Of a DNA stretch of 64,000 bases, positions 1-13,063 are shown piece after piece (within the stretch, counting starts at the first letter, position 1; each line of letters starts with the position of its first letter). The notes below the pieces were generated by a model, which saw nothing but the letters and a program-made list of their open reading frames with translations, ran no database searches and had not been told where the DNA came from. A program made the translations under genes and the position numbers. This stretch comes from Isoetes taiwanensis (taxonomy: Eukaryota > Streptophyta > Lycopodiopsida > Isoetales > Isoetaceae), in contig JAJEKV010000163.1 of the NCBI GenBank assembly GCA_021234155.1, positions 461,215 through 525,214 on the forward strand. The letters are read 5' to 3'.

Positions 1-743
1 TGCTTAACTCAGGTATTACTTCGTTCAGTTACGTATTGCTGCGAAATCATCCAAATGAGGCAAAGAATCATAAAGATTCCTTTTTAGAACCAAAATAGAG
101 CTAAAATAGACTAGAAATTTGAAATATAGGGCGCCAATTTCTTTTACCTCAGAGTAAAAATGATGTTTTTATAGGTTATATGTCCACTATAGTTGATGGA
201 TTAAAGTAGAAGTTTTGTATGAAAGGCAAATTTTGCATCTTTTTCTTTTTCAATAAACTTTGTAAAAGCACGTATTTTAAGCCATTCTAAATGTTTAACT
301 AATGTCTTGAATTAGAAATTGTTGGTACATGAATAAGGTGAGTAAGTATAAAATGGTATGATTGTAATCATGCAATATAATTGGTAGTTTCTACTTGCAT
401 GAAACAAGCTGTGATCATCCACAATATGAGATGCAATTCAAAGCATCGTAAATACATCTTGCTCGTATGAGCATCTTTAATATAAAAATTGAAAAAATAC
501 TTATATTTACTGGTTTTATTTGGGGTTTCTAAAATGCAAGATCTTGGCTAAAAGCTGGACTAAATTGGCGGTAGAACCCCTTATGTACTCCCCAGGGGCC
601 ATTTAACTACTCCACAATAGTGGAAAGTAGGAAAAAAAGCAACGGTGTATTCTTTTACGATCCAACAGGGCCGCAACTATCTTCCATGTGTGCCAGGGAA
701 CCCCAGCAAATTTCTTTTGTTTAAAATGTGGAACGGCTAGGCG
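1..743. other. Unassigned AT-rich flank
   Basis: No recognisable coding domain, tRNA or repeat boundary was found. The stretch ends where homology to the second duplicated copy begins (744 corresponds to 25171). Short open frames here have no recognisable composition or motif. Confidence 0.4.
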
Positions 744-1350
744 AGAAAAATGATGTCGTTTTTTGAATAAATGGAACCTTTTAGGTATTTTGGGGTCACA
801 CTTTTACGATTTGGAATAGAGTTGACCGATAATGGGCCAGGTATCGATAATTGACTCCTTGATCGATCCAATTACGCTTTATCCATAAAGTTCAATGTCT
901 TTAATGTTTAAATGTCCAAGTCTTTCATGCCAAGTGGAAATGTTGAAATTGCTTTACGCAGGGTTGCACTTCATGCGTTTGGGACGACTACGAAAGGATT
1001 TTGCGAAATTTCGACTGGTTGTACAACGGTTTTGTGACATCGAGATACTTTAATCGGTATCCATGCAGGTAGAGGTAGTTGCAGGCGGACTGACTGAGAG
1101 ACAACGGTGAAATGGAAACGGAAACCGATGCGCTCCTTCATCTTCTATTTTTTGTAAATCTCCATTACCTACTTGGATATGACCATTTTATTTTCCACTT
1201 GCATTCCTTGAAGCTTTGGGTGTACCGCGTTATGGATTTCCTCTGCCACTATAGAAATGTCAAATGTGGCATTAGTGATCCCTTTAAATATCAATTAATG
1301 CGACATAATGCCATTCAAATTATAAAGTCCTGCATTTTTGAAAGCGCTTA
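744..1350 (-). pseudogene. Ty1/copia protease/pre-integrase fragment (copy 1)
   Basis: This is the degraded counterpart of 25171-25860. The block 1120-1345 aligns with the copia protease end of copy 2, and 760-950 aligns with the GAG-pre-integrase end, with the same 'ccaagtctttcatgccaagtggaaat' area on the plus strand (about 910-936). No long reading frame survives. A stretch around 955-1120 is much more diverged from copy 2 than the sequence on either side. It is called only by homology to the better copy. Confidence 0.55.
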
Positions 1351-1439
1351 AGAAGGCACGCTTTGTTGAGCATGAAGCAAATGTTTGAATTCATCGCTAC
1401 GTGAGCCTCGGACATGGCAAAATATTATATCGACCACCT

Positions 1440-3600
1440 CCTACCCTTGGACATATTTCTATCAAAGAATGGGATGGCGATTGGTCCCCACTTATATGAT
1501 CATCACGGGTCCTTAATTACGCGGCCTCCTTTGGTGGGGTGATATTCTTCAATTCACGGAGGAGGAAGTCAAAGGGCTGGCGGCATCTATCTAATGGCAA
1601 GTCTCTGGATGTTCAAGGTTATAGCGTAATTGCTTAAATGGGAGGGTCCGCTATTGCTTCCAATCATGACTACTCTTTTTAAATCAAGCTTTGCAAGAAG
1701 GCTTGCCAAACTTTGTCGGTAAGGTTGTACCAATTTACAAAGCAGATAAAGCATGACCCTTCAAAAGCTCTTGCTTGATCTTTACCGAGAAGCGCTTTGA
1801 CATCATGGGCGTAACATAATCAAAAATGCGTGCTGTAGGGACAGGCGGGCTTTTTCGTCCATGCCATTCTATAATAGACTATATTTTCATATTGCACATG
1901 CTTATTGAACATAGTCGAAGTTTGAAACAAGACCTCTATATATATGCTTTGCGGATTTTACTTACGCTTTTGATACGATTACACGCGAGCTTCTTTGGCG
2001 GCTTGCGGGGCACTTGGAGTTCCACAAGATCTTCAAAAATCACGGTTTATCGGCTCTATGAAAGGGCTTTTGCTAAATTTCAGCATCGGTACTCAAATCA
2101 CTAGCAATATTGGAGTTCGCCGAGGTTGCCCTTTATCTCCTACACTCTTTGGCTTGTACATTGATCAATTGGAAGAATGGCTTGATAATCATGGCGGAGG
2201 TCCACATTTGGCTACACTATATCATTAGGGCAACTTATGTATATCCGATGATGTTTCACCAGGCACATTTCGTTGCTAGTATGCAACAACATTTACATGC
2301 TCGCCACCGGGTTTTGTGAGAACACAGTGTCTCAGCGTGTTAATCACCAAAAAGACCAAACTTTTGGTAGTTCAATCTTCTAAGTCAACAATGTTCCCCT
2401 ATGCACTATGATAGCAGGTGAAGTTGAAGTTGTAGATAGCTACATGTATCTTGGTGTAGAAGTGCAATAAGAACACACTTTGGGAACATTGTATTACCAA
2501 GCCGGTGGTATTTGGATGGAGAGCACTCGCGAATGCAAAACAATTGTTTTTATGAGAAATTCATGATTGGCCACGGAAAGCCCACTTGTTTTCGACTTTG
2601 GTAGAGCCTTCATTTTCTTCAGATAGTTCAAGTGTGGGGCCCGGGTCATTAGTGCTAGTGCTTGGGAGAGCTTGGGCGGGTGCAAAAGTCCTTTCTCACT
2701 TCTGACCTCGAGTTAAAACAACGGTGCCCTATGCTATTCTTTTACAAGAGAGGTTTTGGGCCTCTTCAACATTCGCCGCCATGAAGCGCCATCTTCACTA
2801 TATACCCAAAGGTGCACCACATGGATGATGTTAGGTATCCCGTTCTTGCACTTGCCATGGCTGAATCTCCTCGGCGTTTGAAACGATGTTGGAAAGAACA
2901 TTGCACTACATGGTTTGCCGGATTGGGCAAACCCCGAGCAACGCCTCGATGCTTACCAGATTCGATCCCGAGCTTTTGCAACAATATCTCAATGGTCATT
3001 TTTCTCAAAAAGATCTGGGACTGTTGCTTTACTTTGGCCCAAGTGAAAACTGGTCATTATCATGCACACATAAATCCCCACCTTGGCACGGGGCCCCAAG
3101 CTTATCTCGCTTGCTTCATTGTCCGTAAAAAAGCTTGTAGCTATTGCATCACCGCATAGGGGTCCCACCCAGTTTCAGATTGAGACAGATAGATGGGAGC
3201 TGCCGCGAATTTGCTGAGAAGCGAGACTATGTGCTTGTTTACGCCACGAGGTTATTGAAGATGAAAGCCATACTCTCCGAAAGGTTGCCCGCTTTTGAGA
3301 TAGTCGGAATCATTTTTGACCTTAGCATTCCATTCCACGCCTCCCACAACTACCGAGCACCATCGTGCATGACTTGGCATTATACATACTTGAGGTTCTA
3401 GATAAACACGCAATTCTTGTGAGCCCTCATTAGTCATTATCTCCGCTTCATTCTTGCCAAGGTTTTTCCCTTGAAAACCTTTCGAGTGAGGGTTTTTAAT
3501 CCTAGTAGTAATGATTGTACTAGCCCATTGTATGGGTCCCATGACCTATTGGTCTCTCGTGGGCGTTAAAAAAACTATTCTATTCTATTCTATTCTTCAT
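1440..3600 (+). pseudogene. LINE A, copy 1: 5'-truncated non-LTR retrotransposon (RT)
   Basis: Several broken frames encode a LINE reverse transcriptase. The segment 1826-2104 gives 'FRPCHSIIDYIFILHMLIEHSRS', the RT fingers/palm start. The segment 2100-2228 gives a degenerate GCPLSPTLFGLYID motif followed by EEWLDNHGG. The catalytic YxDD region lies near 2240-2255 ('tatatccgatgat'). The C-terminal region with 'INPHLGTGPQ' is near 3080. No endonuclease precedes the RT, so the element is 5'-truncated next to the copia fragment. The 3' end is marked by 'ttaaaaaaac' and a (TATTC)n tail at 3575-3595. It is non-functional as written, although some frameshifts may be sequence error. Confidence 0.8.
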
Positions 3601-4817
3601 TCTCATCGGTTGGTTCTCACCAATTGAATCTACATGTACTTCCACTCACACCTTTCAAAAAATTATATTATTAAATGTAAGAAACTATGGTATCATTATA
3701 GGGACAAAATGGATAAGGCTAGAAGGCGATATATGCTCTATACAATTGGCATAGTTATGGACCATAAATGGTCCCATGCTTAATTATATTAGTATCTTCA
3801 AATAATATGTTATTTCAATGTGAAAACTTAGAGTTATATTGCAAAGGAAGGCCCGCATTCATGAAAAATATAGTGTATATGAAAGATGACCTACATGTAA
3901 CATTATCTTACTAAAACTCAATGCTTTATAGCAACAATAAATATACGGTTTTATTCTAGTAAAAAATAACTATGTTTCTCCGTATTTTTTTGCAAGAATG
4001 CCACCTAACCTACATAGTGGACCTATATATATGTCCCTTGTCATATTATTGAACCATTTGGAAGGCTTATTTGGAGAAATGTAGCATGTTTTCTACAAAG
4101 CTAAGCAAGACACATCAAATGTCACGTGGTCTAATTAATGATTCTCATAGTTAAACTTCAAGATCTTCACTTCCATTCATCAATAAGCGTCATTAGCTAT
4201 GTAAATGCTTTGGGTCTTGAGCCTATAATTTTGGAATTAACTCAAATTTTTAACCTCTAATGTGTTAATCCTATGGCTGTAAATCATCTTTAAATCTAGT
4301 TAATTGCATGGTCAAATCCTAATTATACTATATGCAAGTTGATAGAGTAATTTTCTACGTAGATATAAGTAGAATGCATCATTCATTACCCTCATTGATA
4401 CTTATAGATGTGATTTTGGGGATTTTAACATATAATTTTGTCCAAAATTACATAAAAAATTCTCTATTAAATTTGGAAGTTGATATAACTTATGAACACT
4501 CCAAAAACATGACATTGTACTTCATATAGTTAATAACTCATGGCCACAAAATTAAGCCAAAACTTGTAATAATAAAGAGAAATAATTTCTAAATGCATTG
4601 CGACATTTTTTTTTAATAAAATGGGTTTTGGGGGGCTTCCACGGATGTTAGATGATAGCAACAACCAAAGCTGAAAACATACAAATCAATGTGTCTTATC
4701 ATATATAGGCAAGCACTTCCCATTTTAACAAGGTTTAGGTGCCGCCTTATGGTAGGAAAACTCAAGAATGCGGTTAAATTATTAAAGCTACTTAAATTCT
4801 ATAAAATTTGGACCATC
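3600..4817. other. AT-rich spacer shared by both duplicate copies
   Basis: No coding domain is visible. The stretch is nearly identical to 28743-29946 apart from small indels, such as an 11-bp difference near 4045 ('attattgaacca'). Short frames here (for example 4332-4529) have no recognisable motif and are considered chance. Confidence 0.4.
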
Positions 4818-7800
4818 TTTTTTTTTTTTTTTTTATTGAAGCTTATATATGTATTAATAAAAAGTTATAAGTTTAACAAAATTACTTTTTTGACAGGAAG
4901 CATAACCACAGTAGGTAAGTAAAAAAGTAGATAAGAAACTTAAAGCTTGATTGAGATATGGAAATCAGTCACGAAATAGTGTGTCGGCCTGCCTAAAAAG
5001 TGTGATCGAGATTGAAGTTCTTTGGACTTTCTCCCTCTGCCTCTAACCATGACCGGTGAGGGTCGCGAGAATACACATAGACATGCTTACGCCATGGCCA
5101 TATTGAAACGACCTTTACTATCCTTAGCTTGGCGAGCATGCCCCCTTCTTGCATCCAGGGTTTTGATCACAGGCTAACATCTGCGAAGCATGGTTCTTCA
5201 TGGTTTGTAAAGGTGCGGCGGTTCAAAACCTTGATCCATTCTTTGATTGACAAGCTGGGTCGATCTTCTTCCATAAGCTTGCGCACCAACACGAAGATAA
5301 TTCCTAAAATAACACCAAAGGAGCTATAAGAATCAAATGGGTTTTAAATAGCGCAATGATCCATTTGATGTCATATTCAATTTGCTTGATTCTGACCTCC
5401 GGGATGAGTTATTTCGTGATTAAAAGATAAAATTGTTCTTGTCTTTCCAAATCCTCCATAAAACAATGTGCGACCTCAATCATTTGGGTTAATGGGCGAA
5501 GAAGTCCAAGGCAATTGAGGGCGTTGAGATCAAAGCGGCGAGGGTTGGAAGCAAGTTCGAGAACCCCATTCCGACCATATGCATGATCTAAATAGATGCT
5601 CCTCGTCTTCCCATTGGCTAAGACATCTTGAGCACACATCGAGAATCTGTCATATTAAGCTGTGCCTTTTAGAATTGGTGGCTAAGGCCTTATGCCAAAG
5701 CTGCCACATAAAGGACTTCACTTTGGGAGGGATGGGGCAACCCCCACGAATTTGAGGTTTTCGATACATCCTATCCTCCCCTATCGCCATTTGGTGTGGA
5801 TAGAAATCCTCACAGTTCCTCATTAGGTACTTATATCTTTGCCTTGGTAAATCTGGCGAGAACCATTATAATTCGATTCTGGTTGTCTTCGACCAATTGC
5901 CACGGTAAGCACCATACAAATATTGTTTATGCGGTATCTGACGAGTTCTCATCCTCATTGGCGACCACCAGATCTCTGAGAAAAGAAATTATTCCTGCTT
6001 TCGTCAAAGTCTCTAATGTAGTAGAGACCCTTGCTCTTCAAAGCTGCTTTGTTAGGAAGTGGCATGCTAAACAAAGAGAAACGTCATTAGTAAGCAAACC
6101 CAGGATTCCAAAAATGGATTGGTCCATGGATAGCCCCTCCTTCCATGAGAACATACCTTTGACTAAATTCCATACGATCCACTTTTTTGATTAAAACCGG
6201 GGACAGAAAGTGGGGAGAAAGGAAATAAATTGAGTGGGGAAAGGCTGAGATAAAGTTTTCTCCATCCATAGGATAAGCACTTGGTTAAATAATGTCGATG
6301 ATAGTGGCGAATGGTTAATGCAATTGTATCTTTGCTTTTGTAGAAATATTTGGCAGCCAGGGCTATACCCTGTTTCTCAATGTTGATGACCCCCAAACCT
6401 CAATGCCTTTTGCTTTTACAGCATTCTTCCATAGCAACCGGGGTCCAACATCTCTTGTTTTGGCCGCTAGAGATGAATCGCCAATGATACTGCAGTAACT
6501 TGGAGGAGACCTTCTTTGGGGCTAAGATAGCTGAGGATTGATAGACATGGGAGGAGGATATGACAAAATTAGGTATTATAGCCACTGCCTTGCTTGGAGA
6601 TATATTTAGAATTTAAACTATCCACCTTTTTACGGAACTTTTTCTATAATATCGGCCGGATATCGAAAGGGCTCCCTCTAAGAACTAGGGGAATTCCTAA
6701 AATTTTAGAGGAGCTAGTGGGGAGAATATACTTACGACCCATGAGAGCATTTGTTTGCTCTCCTTTTACCTGATCTCTAGCTACTACTTTGGATTTGATC
6801 GGATTGATTTTGCATCCCGAGGCTACCCCGAAATCCTCTAAAATTATTTGAGTGTTGGAAAGAGACCTGTTATCCATCGAGACTAAAAGAAATGTGTCAT
6901 CTGCAAAATGTAGTTTAAAATTTGATCCATCACTTCATTTTACGAAGAAGAGACCTTGGATCAAGTTAGTATTTTTGGCCTCTTCCAACTTGGCGTGAAG
7001 GGCCTCCATTATGATCAAAAAGCAGGAAAGGAGCTAAAGGGCACCCCCTTAACACCTCTTTCTTGAGGAGGAAAGAAGGGGCTACATTATCCATTAATAA
7101 GAAGCCCCGATGATCTGGAGTTTGAGAGAATATCTTTAAATAGAAGAATTACCTCATCGGAAAAGCCAAGAGCATTGCAACATTTGAATAAGAAGTTCCA
7201 TTAAGCGTATCGAAAAGCTTTGGTAATATCAAGCTTTATGAGAGCAATGTCTGATTGGAGTCTTTTGCCCGGTTCAGCCAAACATTGCGATTACCCGTTG
7301 TCAAGGATAAATATATCCTTCAAGTAAGTAGCTTTGGGAGGTGCTTATGATCTTTTCTAAAACACTTTTAAGCCTCTTAGCAATGGTCCCTGAAATAATC
7401 TTATATATAACATTAGTTAAAGAGATAGGCTGTAATGTCGAAAGGGTGGCGGGCATGTCAATCTTGGGAATAAGAGTTATCGGGTGGTGTTGATTCTTGC
7501 ATCCAAGTATTTCATATCCCTGAACTCATTAGCCAAATTTGTTAGGCAAACACCAATGGCAGCCAAGCTTTGATAAAGAACTCTCTTGGGGAGCCCATCG
7601 GCTCCGGGGCTCTACCTTTTTCCATTTCCATGGCTTAATTTCAGAAGTTCCTCATTGGAAAAAGGCTTTATAATATTGAGATTTACCTTTGCTTGGAGGT
7701 TGATGAAGCCGTCCATGGAAGCTAGAGGGCAGTCCTGATTTGTGCCCATGATACCTGTGAAGTGAGTGGCTGCAGCAAGCTTGATTTGTTCCTCATCCGA

Positions 7801-8529
7801 GATGTCTTCATCCCCTACCCTTATTTCAAAAAATATGATTCTTTTTTGCCTACCTTTGGCCTTAACAAAAGAAGAATTTAGAGCTGCTTCTTTCATCATT
7901 TTTAATTTCCGTAATTTTGGCTTTGAGTCTCCATCCATTAGCTATCCTTATTTCCTCTTTTTCAATATTTGCTCTAATGTCATCCTTTTCTTCTTCAGAG
8001 GCGTTGGGGAGTTTATCTCTCAGATTTTGAAGGTAAGCGAGCTTATTATAGTAGATTGTTTTTCCCCACTCTTTTAGCCATTTCTTAATGGCCTTGGCAT
8101 GTAATCCACCAATACATCCGGCTGACTTACCACTTTGTTGGGGAAAATTGGCAATCAGCTCCTTGATCACATCAATGAATTCTTCATGCTCAAGGAGACT
8201 GATATTAAGCTTGAAGTAGGTTTTCCTCTTCTTGTTGTCAGAATTGCAAGCCATGATTCTCAGCTATTGGGGGTAGTGGTCTTACAGAGTAAAACCCTCC
8301 ATATTGTTAACTCTGCTACTATCATTCCAAAGATTTTCTGATAGGTAGAATCTGTCATGAAGACACAAGGTAGGATCCATTCTTTTTATCAAATCCAAGC
8401 TGTATGAGTTGGGCTTAGTTCTGGCAAGATTAAGATTATGGCTCTTAGTAAGATCCATCCAAGCTTCCTTTTCTTGCTTCCCGAGGGGTCTGTAATTTCT
8501 ATTCTTCATAAAGCTGTTGGTCACCATAT

Positions 8530-8994
8530 TTAAATCACCCCCAGAATGCACTCATCAAAATCGAGGTTATCAAGGCTGCTCTTAACCTTTTTCCATACCT
8601 CCACTCTTTCTATGGGGGTATTGTAAGCATAAATGTTGACAAGGGCCAGCTTAATTCTGTGAATAGTACAGAGGAGAATCTGCCACCTGCCATTTCTATC
8701 ATTAACCATGTACTTGTTAGAGATATTAAGATTTTGCCTCCAAGCGATTGCTATTCCTGCAGAAGAGTCATTAGCAGGAATAGACCAGATGCAATAATTA
8801 GGAGGGAGAGTTCTACTTATTATGATCTCATGATCCAGACTATGAATTTTATGCTCTTGAAGAAACAAAACATCCGGGTTAAGGGAGGAGAGACAAACCT
8901 TTAATCTATCCCTTTTAATTATACTATTAATACCCTGGAGATTCCAGCTAACACAACACATATCCTTATCCATCAGTATCTGTACCTGCCACAA
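8530..8994 (-). pseudogene. LINE B endonuclease N-terminal region (copy 1)
   Basis: This is a 154-residue frame of the APE-type endonuclease that nicks target DNA for target-primed reverse transcription. Visible motifs are WNLQGIN (Asn of the first conserved motif), LFLQEHK (the catalytic Glu), GIAIAWRQ and LVNIYAYN. It ends at CILGVI, where the parallel copy reads CILGGDLN and continues, so the frame breaks just before the Asp/Asn motif. The homologous frame in copy 2 is 33774-34142. It lies directly downstream of ORF1 and upstream of RT, the normal LINE ORF2 order. Confidence 0.75.
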
Positions 8995-10850
8995 GCCATC
9001 CCAGCTTGAATAGTTTACTTCCTTGGACTTGATCTACTTGGGCCAAAATAAATCTTCTTTCTGCCTCTGCCCTTCTTTCTCTCCACTAAATTCCACCCTT
9101 TGTCCCTCTGAAGCGGAGTGTCTTCCACGGTGACTATCCGGGGGTTGACTCCTTTTTTGATAGATCTCAAAGTTTCGAAGGGTGAATATTAGGTCACCGA
9201 TTCTATCCTAACATCTTGACTTCGGGTTTTTAATCAGGACCACCATATCTTCCTGAAGTTCAATTCTTGAGTCTTTATGTAACTCAGATAAGACAATCTC
9301 TTTATTATGATTCTTGTCCTGAATGGCACCACGATCTTTGGTGGGGATGTTTTCATCACTTCATTGTTAGCCTCTTCATCCACGAGCATTTATTTACTTT
9401 GGAACGCGGACTTGTTTTGCTTAGTTTGTTGAGGGGGTATCAGTTTGAACCTGAACAGGCCACTTGGAGTAGCTGACACTTAAATCCAAAAACTCTTCAG
9501 GCTTGACCGTTGTTTTGATTTTCTTTTTCCAATCTGACTCAATTTTTTTGGAAATGCAGACCGAGGGGAAGTTTGTTTGGGGGATATTGACCTCTAACAC
9601 CTCCCCTAAGGAACCCTCGCCGGTATGGAGGTGGGACCGAGTCAGTAGCTGAGGGGTAAGTTGGGGAAAGGCAGTCAAGTGGTGGTTTGAATTTCGCCAG
9701 TCAAGCCAGGGATGAAATTGGGAGACCATTTCATTACATAGAAGGGGCAGTTGCTAATAAAGTCGAGCTTTCTTCTAAGAATCTGATTGGCACAAAGCTT
9801 GTCCCTGCATACAATTTGGAAGGTGTTCTTATCCAGCCTAAGGATAGAAAGAATCGGTATATCTTTGGTTTTGGTGATCAATTCTTAATTTCCCCTTGAG
9901 TTGGGCATTTTCTAGGGAAATGGATAAGAATAGCATATTTTGAAAAAACATGTCGGTAGCGAAGAATCGGAAACACCAAAGAGATCAATGAAATTACCAT
10001 TGAACACCTTCGACTCTCTGAACCGGGTTACCTCGATTCTTTGAGGCAGTTGGTTGGCGCGAAGGGAGAACATTCAAGAACACATTTTTATATGAAGGGA
10101 AGAAAGTGAACCGTTGGTTTTGTCGTTCTTGCCAATTTGGGATGGAGTTGCTTATCTTGCTATCACCGATTTTTGTCTTCGTTATATTTAGAAAAAGCTT
10201 CACCTTCTCGCAATTCTGCTTAATCACAAGAGTTCACCTCTTAGGATAGAAAAAGCCGTTTGAGTCCTTGATTTTTACCTTTGTTTGGTATGCTTCTTGC
10301 CTCTCAACCGGTAGACCTTGAGGGGGAGGTAGATATTCCTTCTAAAGCTTCGTTCGGGACTAAGCGGGACTTAAAGGCTTTCTGTGCCTTTCGATGACGT
10401 GATCTTGGCTTCCTCCCATCTTTTGATAAGCCTAATGCTTGCTTTGGAGTTTTCTCGAAGCCCATCCCATTGTATTATCAAGTTCTTTACCTTCGACGGT
10501 AATTCATCCATGAAAGCTCTGAAAATGCTGTTCTTGAGACTACAGCAATCCTTCTCAGTATGCCCTTGTTTGACGGTAATGAGTTTATATAAAGTATTAT
10601 CCAGCTCCTGAACAAACCCGTAAGTGTTCCACACCCAATCTCTGTCATTCGCTCTCCCATCCAAATAATCCTTGTCTATGGATGCCATCTTGTCTTTGCA
10701 TGCTAAGATTCCAACTTCCTCTTGCACTCCCATACAAAAGCGTGAGCCTTACGTTGATCTCTAATGATTTCGAGGCCTGTATAAATTTCCTTCAGAATCC
10801 CCCATGCTTTGTCCCTCCTATCTTCCAGCCAAAAGATTTGTGTCCACTCT

Positions 10851-10855
10851 TCATC
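10851..10855 (+). repeat. Target-site duplication TCATC, left of the gypsy element
   Basis: TCATC directly precedes the LTR start (TGTGACGG) and is repeated at 23956-23960 after the LTR end (CGTCACA). The unoccupied site in copy 2 (36030-36034) has a single TCATC in the same context, which confirms the insertion boundaries. Confidence 0.95.
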
Positions 10856-12490
10856 TGTGACGGTCCAAGGGAATATACGCCATAAATACGTATATTCCTG
10901 GATCCGTCACCATACAAGTCTATCTTTATAGCCTTGTATACCATAGATCGTGGCACTAGGGGGCATGGCTAAGTTATTCTCATAACTTAGCCAACCATAG
11001 GTTAAGCCATTATCCACGTGGCCTTAACCTGTTGGGACACCGCCACCACAGGGACTCACCCGTTGGTGCCACGTGGCATCCTAGGTGGACCTAACTTATA
11101 TAGGCATAAACCTAACCCTAGACCTCTTTCCAGCCCTAGCACCCGGAGACTCACCTACTTGTTGAAACCCCCGGTTTGAACATGGTCGTGTGGCATAGGC
11201 TGGTGCAGCAGCCCCAGCAGGGTAGAACCGTTCTTGGAGGGGGAATAGCAGCTTGTGAGTCGAAGACTATGGAGGCGCCCGGATCTGGAGGGAGAGCATC
11301 AGGAGCAGGTATGTAGGATAGTAGTTGTGATAGCTCATCTGGGATTAGCATTCCAAGATGTGCTAGTATTTTGTATCTAGAGTAGAGCCATCCTAGAACC
11401 CATATTCAACATCTTGAACCCTAATCAAGGAACCCTAACTATTAGTTAGTTGTATGATTAGGTTAAGATGTTCTTCTTATGATTATTCTCATGATGTGAT
11501 GATTATATGTTGTTGGTTGATCATGTTTGCTCCTCTTGTATTGGGAAGGGGGTAGAGACCTAGGGCCATATGTAGTATGTTCCTAGAGTAGATCCCTTAG
11601 TTCCTATTAGTTGCGGCCTGTGCATAGGAGCCCACCAGGCTATTGAGGCTATGATATGACTCGGCACCGGATAAAGGGGCTAGAGGGAAAGTGGAGGGAG
11701 GATCCTGCTAGGAAAGTGGGGGCCGGGGGATCCCATAGTGGGCTAGGCTTATGGTGGGTCACCCGTGTGGGCGAGCATGGGTCCGGACACCTCACAGGGC
11801 AATGGTGTTGCCACGCCTCTCGGAGAGCAAGTGATGGCTTGGCTCTCGTTTTGGGGGTTGGTCAGTGCAGATGGGTGTGTGCCATGCGATTCTCTAGCCC
11901 CCGCGGCACCTCTAGACCCTAGGGAGGGGAGATGCAACCCTTCTGCCTCATCGGGACGAGGGGAGATGCAACACGGAGTAGTCAGATGGGTGATGCCATG
12001 GGATGCGTCTCGGGAAGGCTAGAGTCCCCTGTCAGAGCCTGATCTAGCCCATCACCAAAGTATGCACAGGAGGGGGGAGGATGGAGTGGTCAACCCTAGC
12101 CATTGTTCTATGCCAGCCCACGCCATTGCCATGACTTCGATGCACGCTCTATCTTGAGGCCCTGGCCGTCGGTCATCCTCCTTACAGTCGAGCGGGGTAG
12201 GAGCTCTCTGTTTTATGGTTTGTGATTATCATCTATGCGTTGGTTTATGTGCGATGCACTACCCTCGGGGTAGTATTTATATATGTTTTATGCTGGTTAC
12301 GGCGTGTTATCGCTTCATTTGTTATAGGAGCCCATAGGGGGAAGGGCGCCAAAGACACCGCCGTGTTCCCTTCCGCACTAGAGTCACCTCGAGTGCGGGG
12401 TAGGCGAAGGTCCCATGCGGTTGTCGAGCGGGGATGGGGGATTTCTGCCAAGTGTACGGTACGGGCCGTATGTTTAGCGAGGGCGTCACA
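10856..12490 (+). repeat. 5' LTR
   Basis: It begins TGTGACGGTCC and ends GGGCGTCACA. It aligns with 22327-23955 over its whole length. Differences are small substitutions and indels clustered at CAG, CTG and CG sites. For example, 'ccaccacaggga' (11046-11057) corresponds to 'ccaccacggga' in the 3' LTR, and 'tgtcagagcct' near 12030 corresponds to 'tgtcgagcct'. Open frames inside the LTR (for example 11656-11922) are not considered coding. Confidence 0.93.
11097..11103 (+). promoter_or_regulatory. Putative LTR TATA box
   Basis: TATATAG, followed by 'gcataaaccta', is conserved in both LTRs (22570-22576 in the 3' LTR). Its position, about 240 bp into a 1.6 kb LTR, is plausible for the U3 promoter. 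No transcript evidence is available. Confidence 0.45.
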
Positions 12491-12491
12491 A

Positions 12492-12502
12492 TGGTATCGA
12501 GC
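12492..12502 (+). other. Primer-binding site, initiator tRNA-Met type
   Basis: TGGTATCGAGC starts one base after the 5' LTR. The usual plant LTR-element iMet primer site begins TGGTATCAGAGC. The sequence here matches except for a lost A in CAG, the same CAG-to-CG change seen between the two LTRs and between the duplicate copies. It would prime minus-strand DNA synthesis. Confidence 0.8.
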
Positions 12503-13063
12503 AATGTTCTTGGTTGACCAAGAACTAGCATGACCATAACCATGAAGTAGTCTAACAGGCTTATAGGGGTGTGAAATAAACATTTCCACCATCGAACCGC
12601 GAAAATGGGGGAAAAAAATTTCTCCTAGGTAGTGGGTGGAGGGACTTAGGTTAAGTGTTAGACGAAGGTTTGAGTGAGTCAAACGCACCTTCTAGTAAAT
12701 TTGGAGTGAAAATCATGCATCTGCATCAAATTTCACCTAAAATGGGTGAAGAATCATGCCAATCGGAGACCCGGTGAAAAATGAAATAAATTCATAGATT
12801 GCACTTGAACCATTAGAAAAAATTCGAAATTCAAGTATAATATCAATTAATATGGATTTAACATATATATTAATAATTAAATAAGCACTAAATATCTTGT
12901 AATTAATAAGGGGGGCTAATAAATAGGGGTAATTATGGTAGGAGAATATTCTCAGGGACCCTCCTCTTTAAATATCTCGACACCTCATTTTCCCTCCAAA
13001 CTTTCCTCTACCTTCTCTCTCTTGACCAGCCTATCCCCACTGTTTTCTAGACCGGAGTTAAAT

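Larger units (their letters stand above)
4818..10855 (-). mobile_element. LINE B, copy 1 (3' and middle parts; 5' part resumes at 23961)
   Basis: This is a minus-strand non-LTR retrotransposon. A plus-strand T-run at 4818-4834 represents its poly(A) tail, and the unit reads right to left: ORF1, endonuclease, RT, zf-RVT tail. The endonuclease start is at 8530-8994, with SWNLQGIN and LFLQEHK motifs in one 154-residue frame. The RT linker is in 7862-8254. The RT catalytic motif is intact here: the minus strand of 6892-6909 reads HFADDT, followed by FLLVSMDNRS. DUF4283-type ORF1 sequence is near 9690-9881. The element is interrupted at 10856 by the gypsy insertion, and its remaining 5' sequence continues after 23960. 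Confidence 0.8.

Noticed and set aside
11656-12688. Open frames inside the 5' LTR
   Set aside because: They lie in LTR DNA and are not preserved in the 3' LTR; no recognised motif.
12935-13063. Upstream ATG (12935) as the start of the H3-like ORF
   Set aside because: The 43 residues before MARTKQT are encoded by pyrimidine-rich leader-like DNA, and the H3-like start makes the second ATG the better choice. This remains uncertain.
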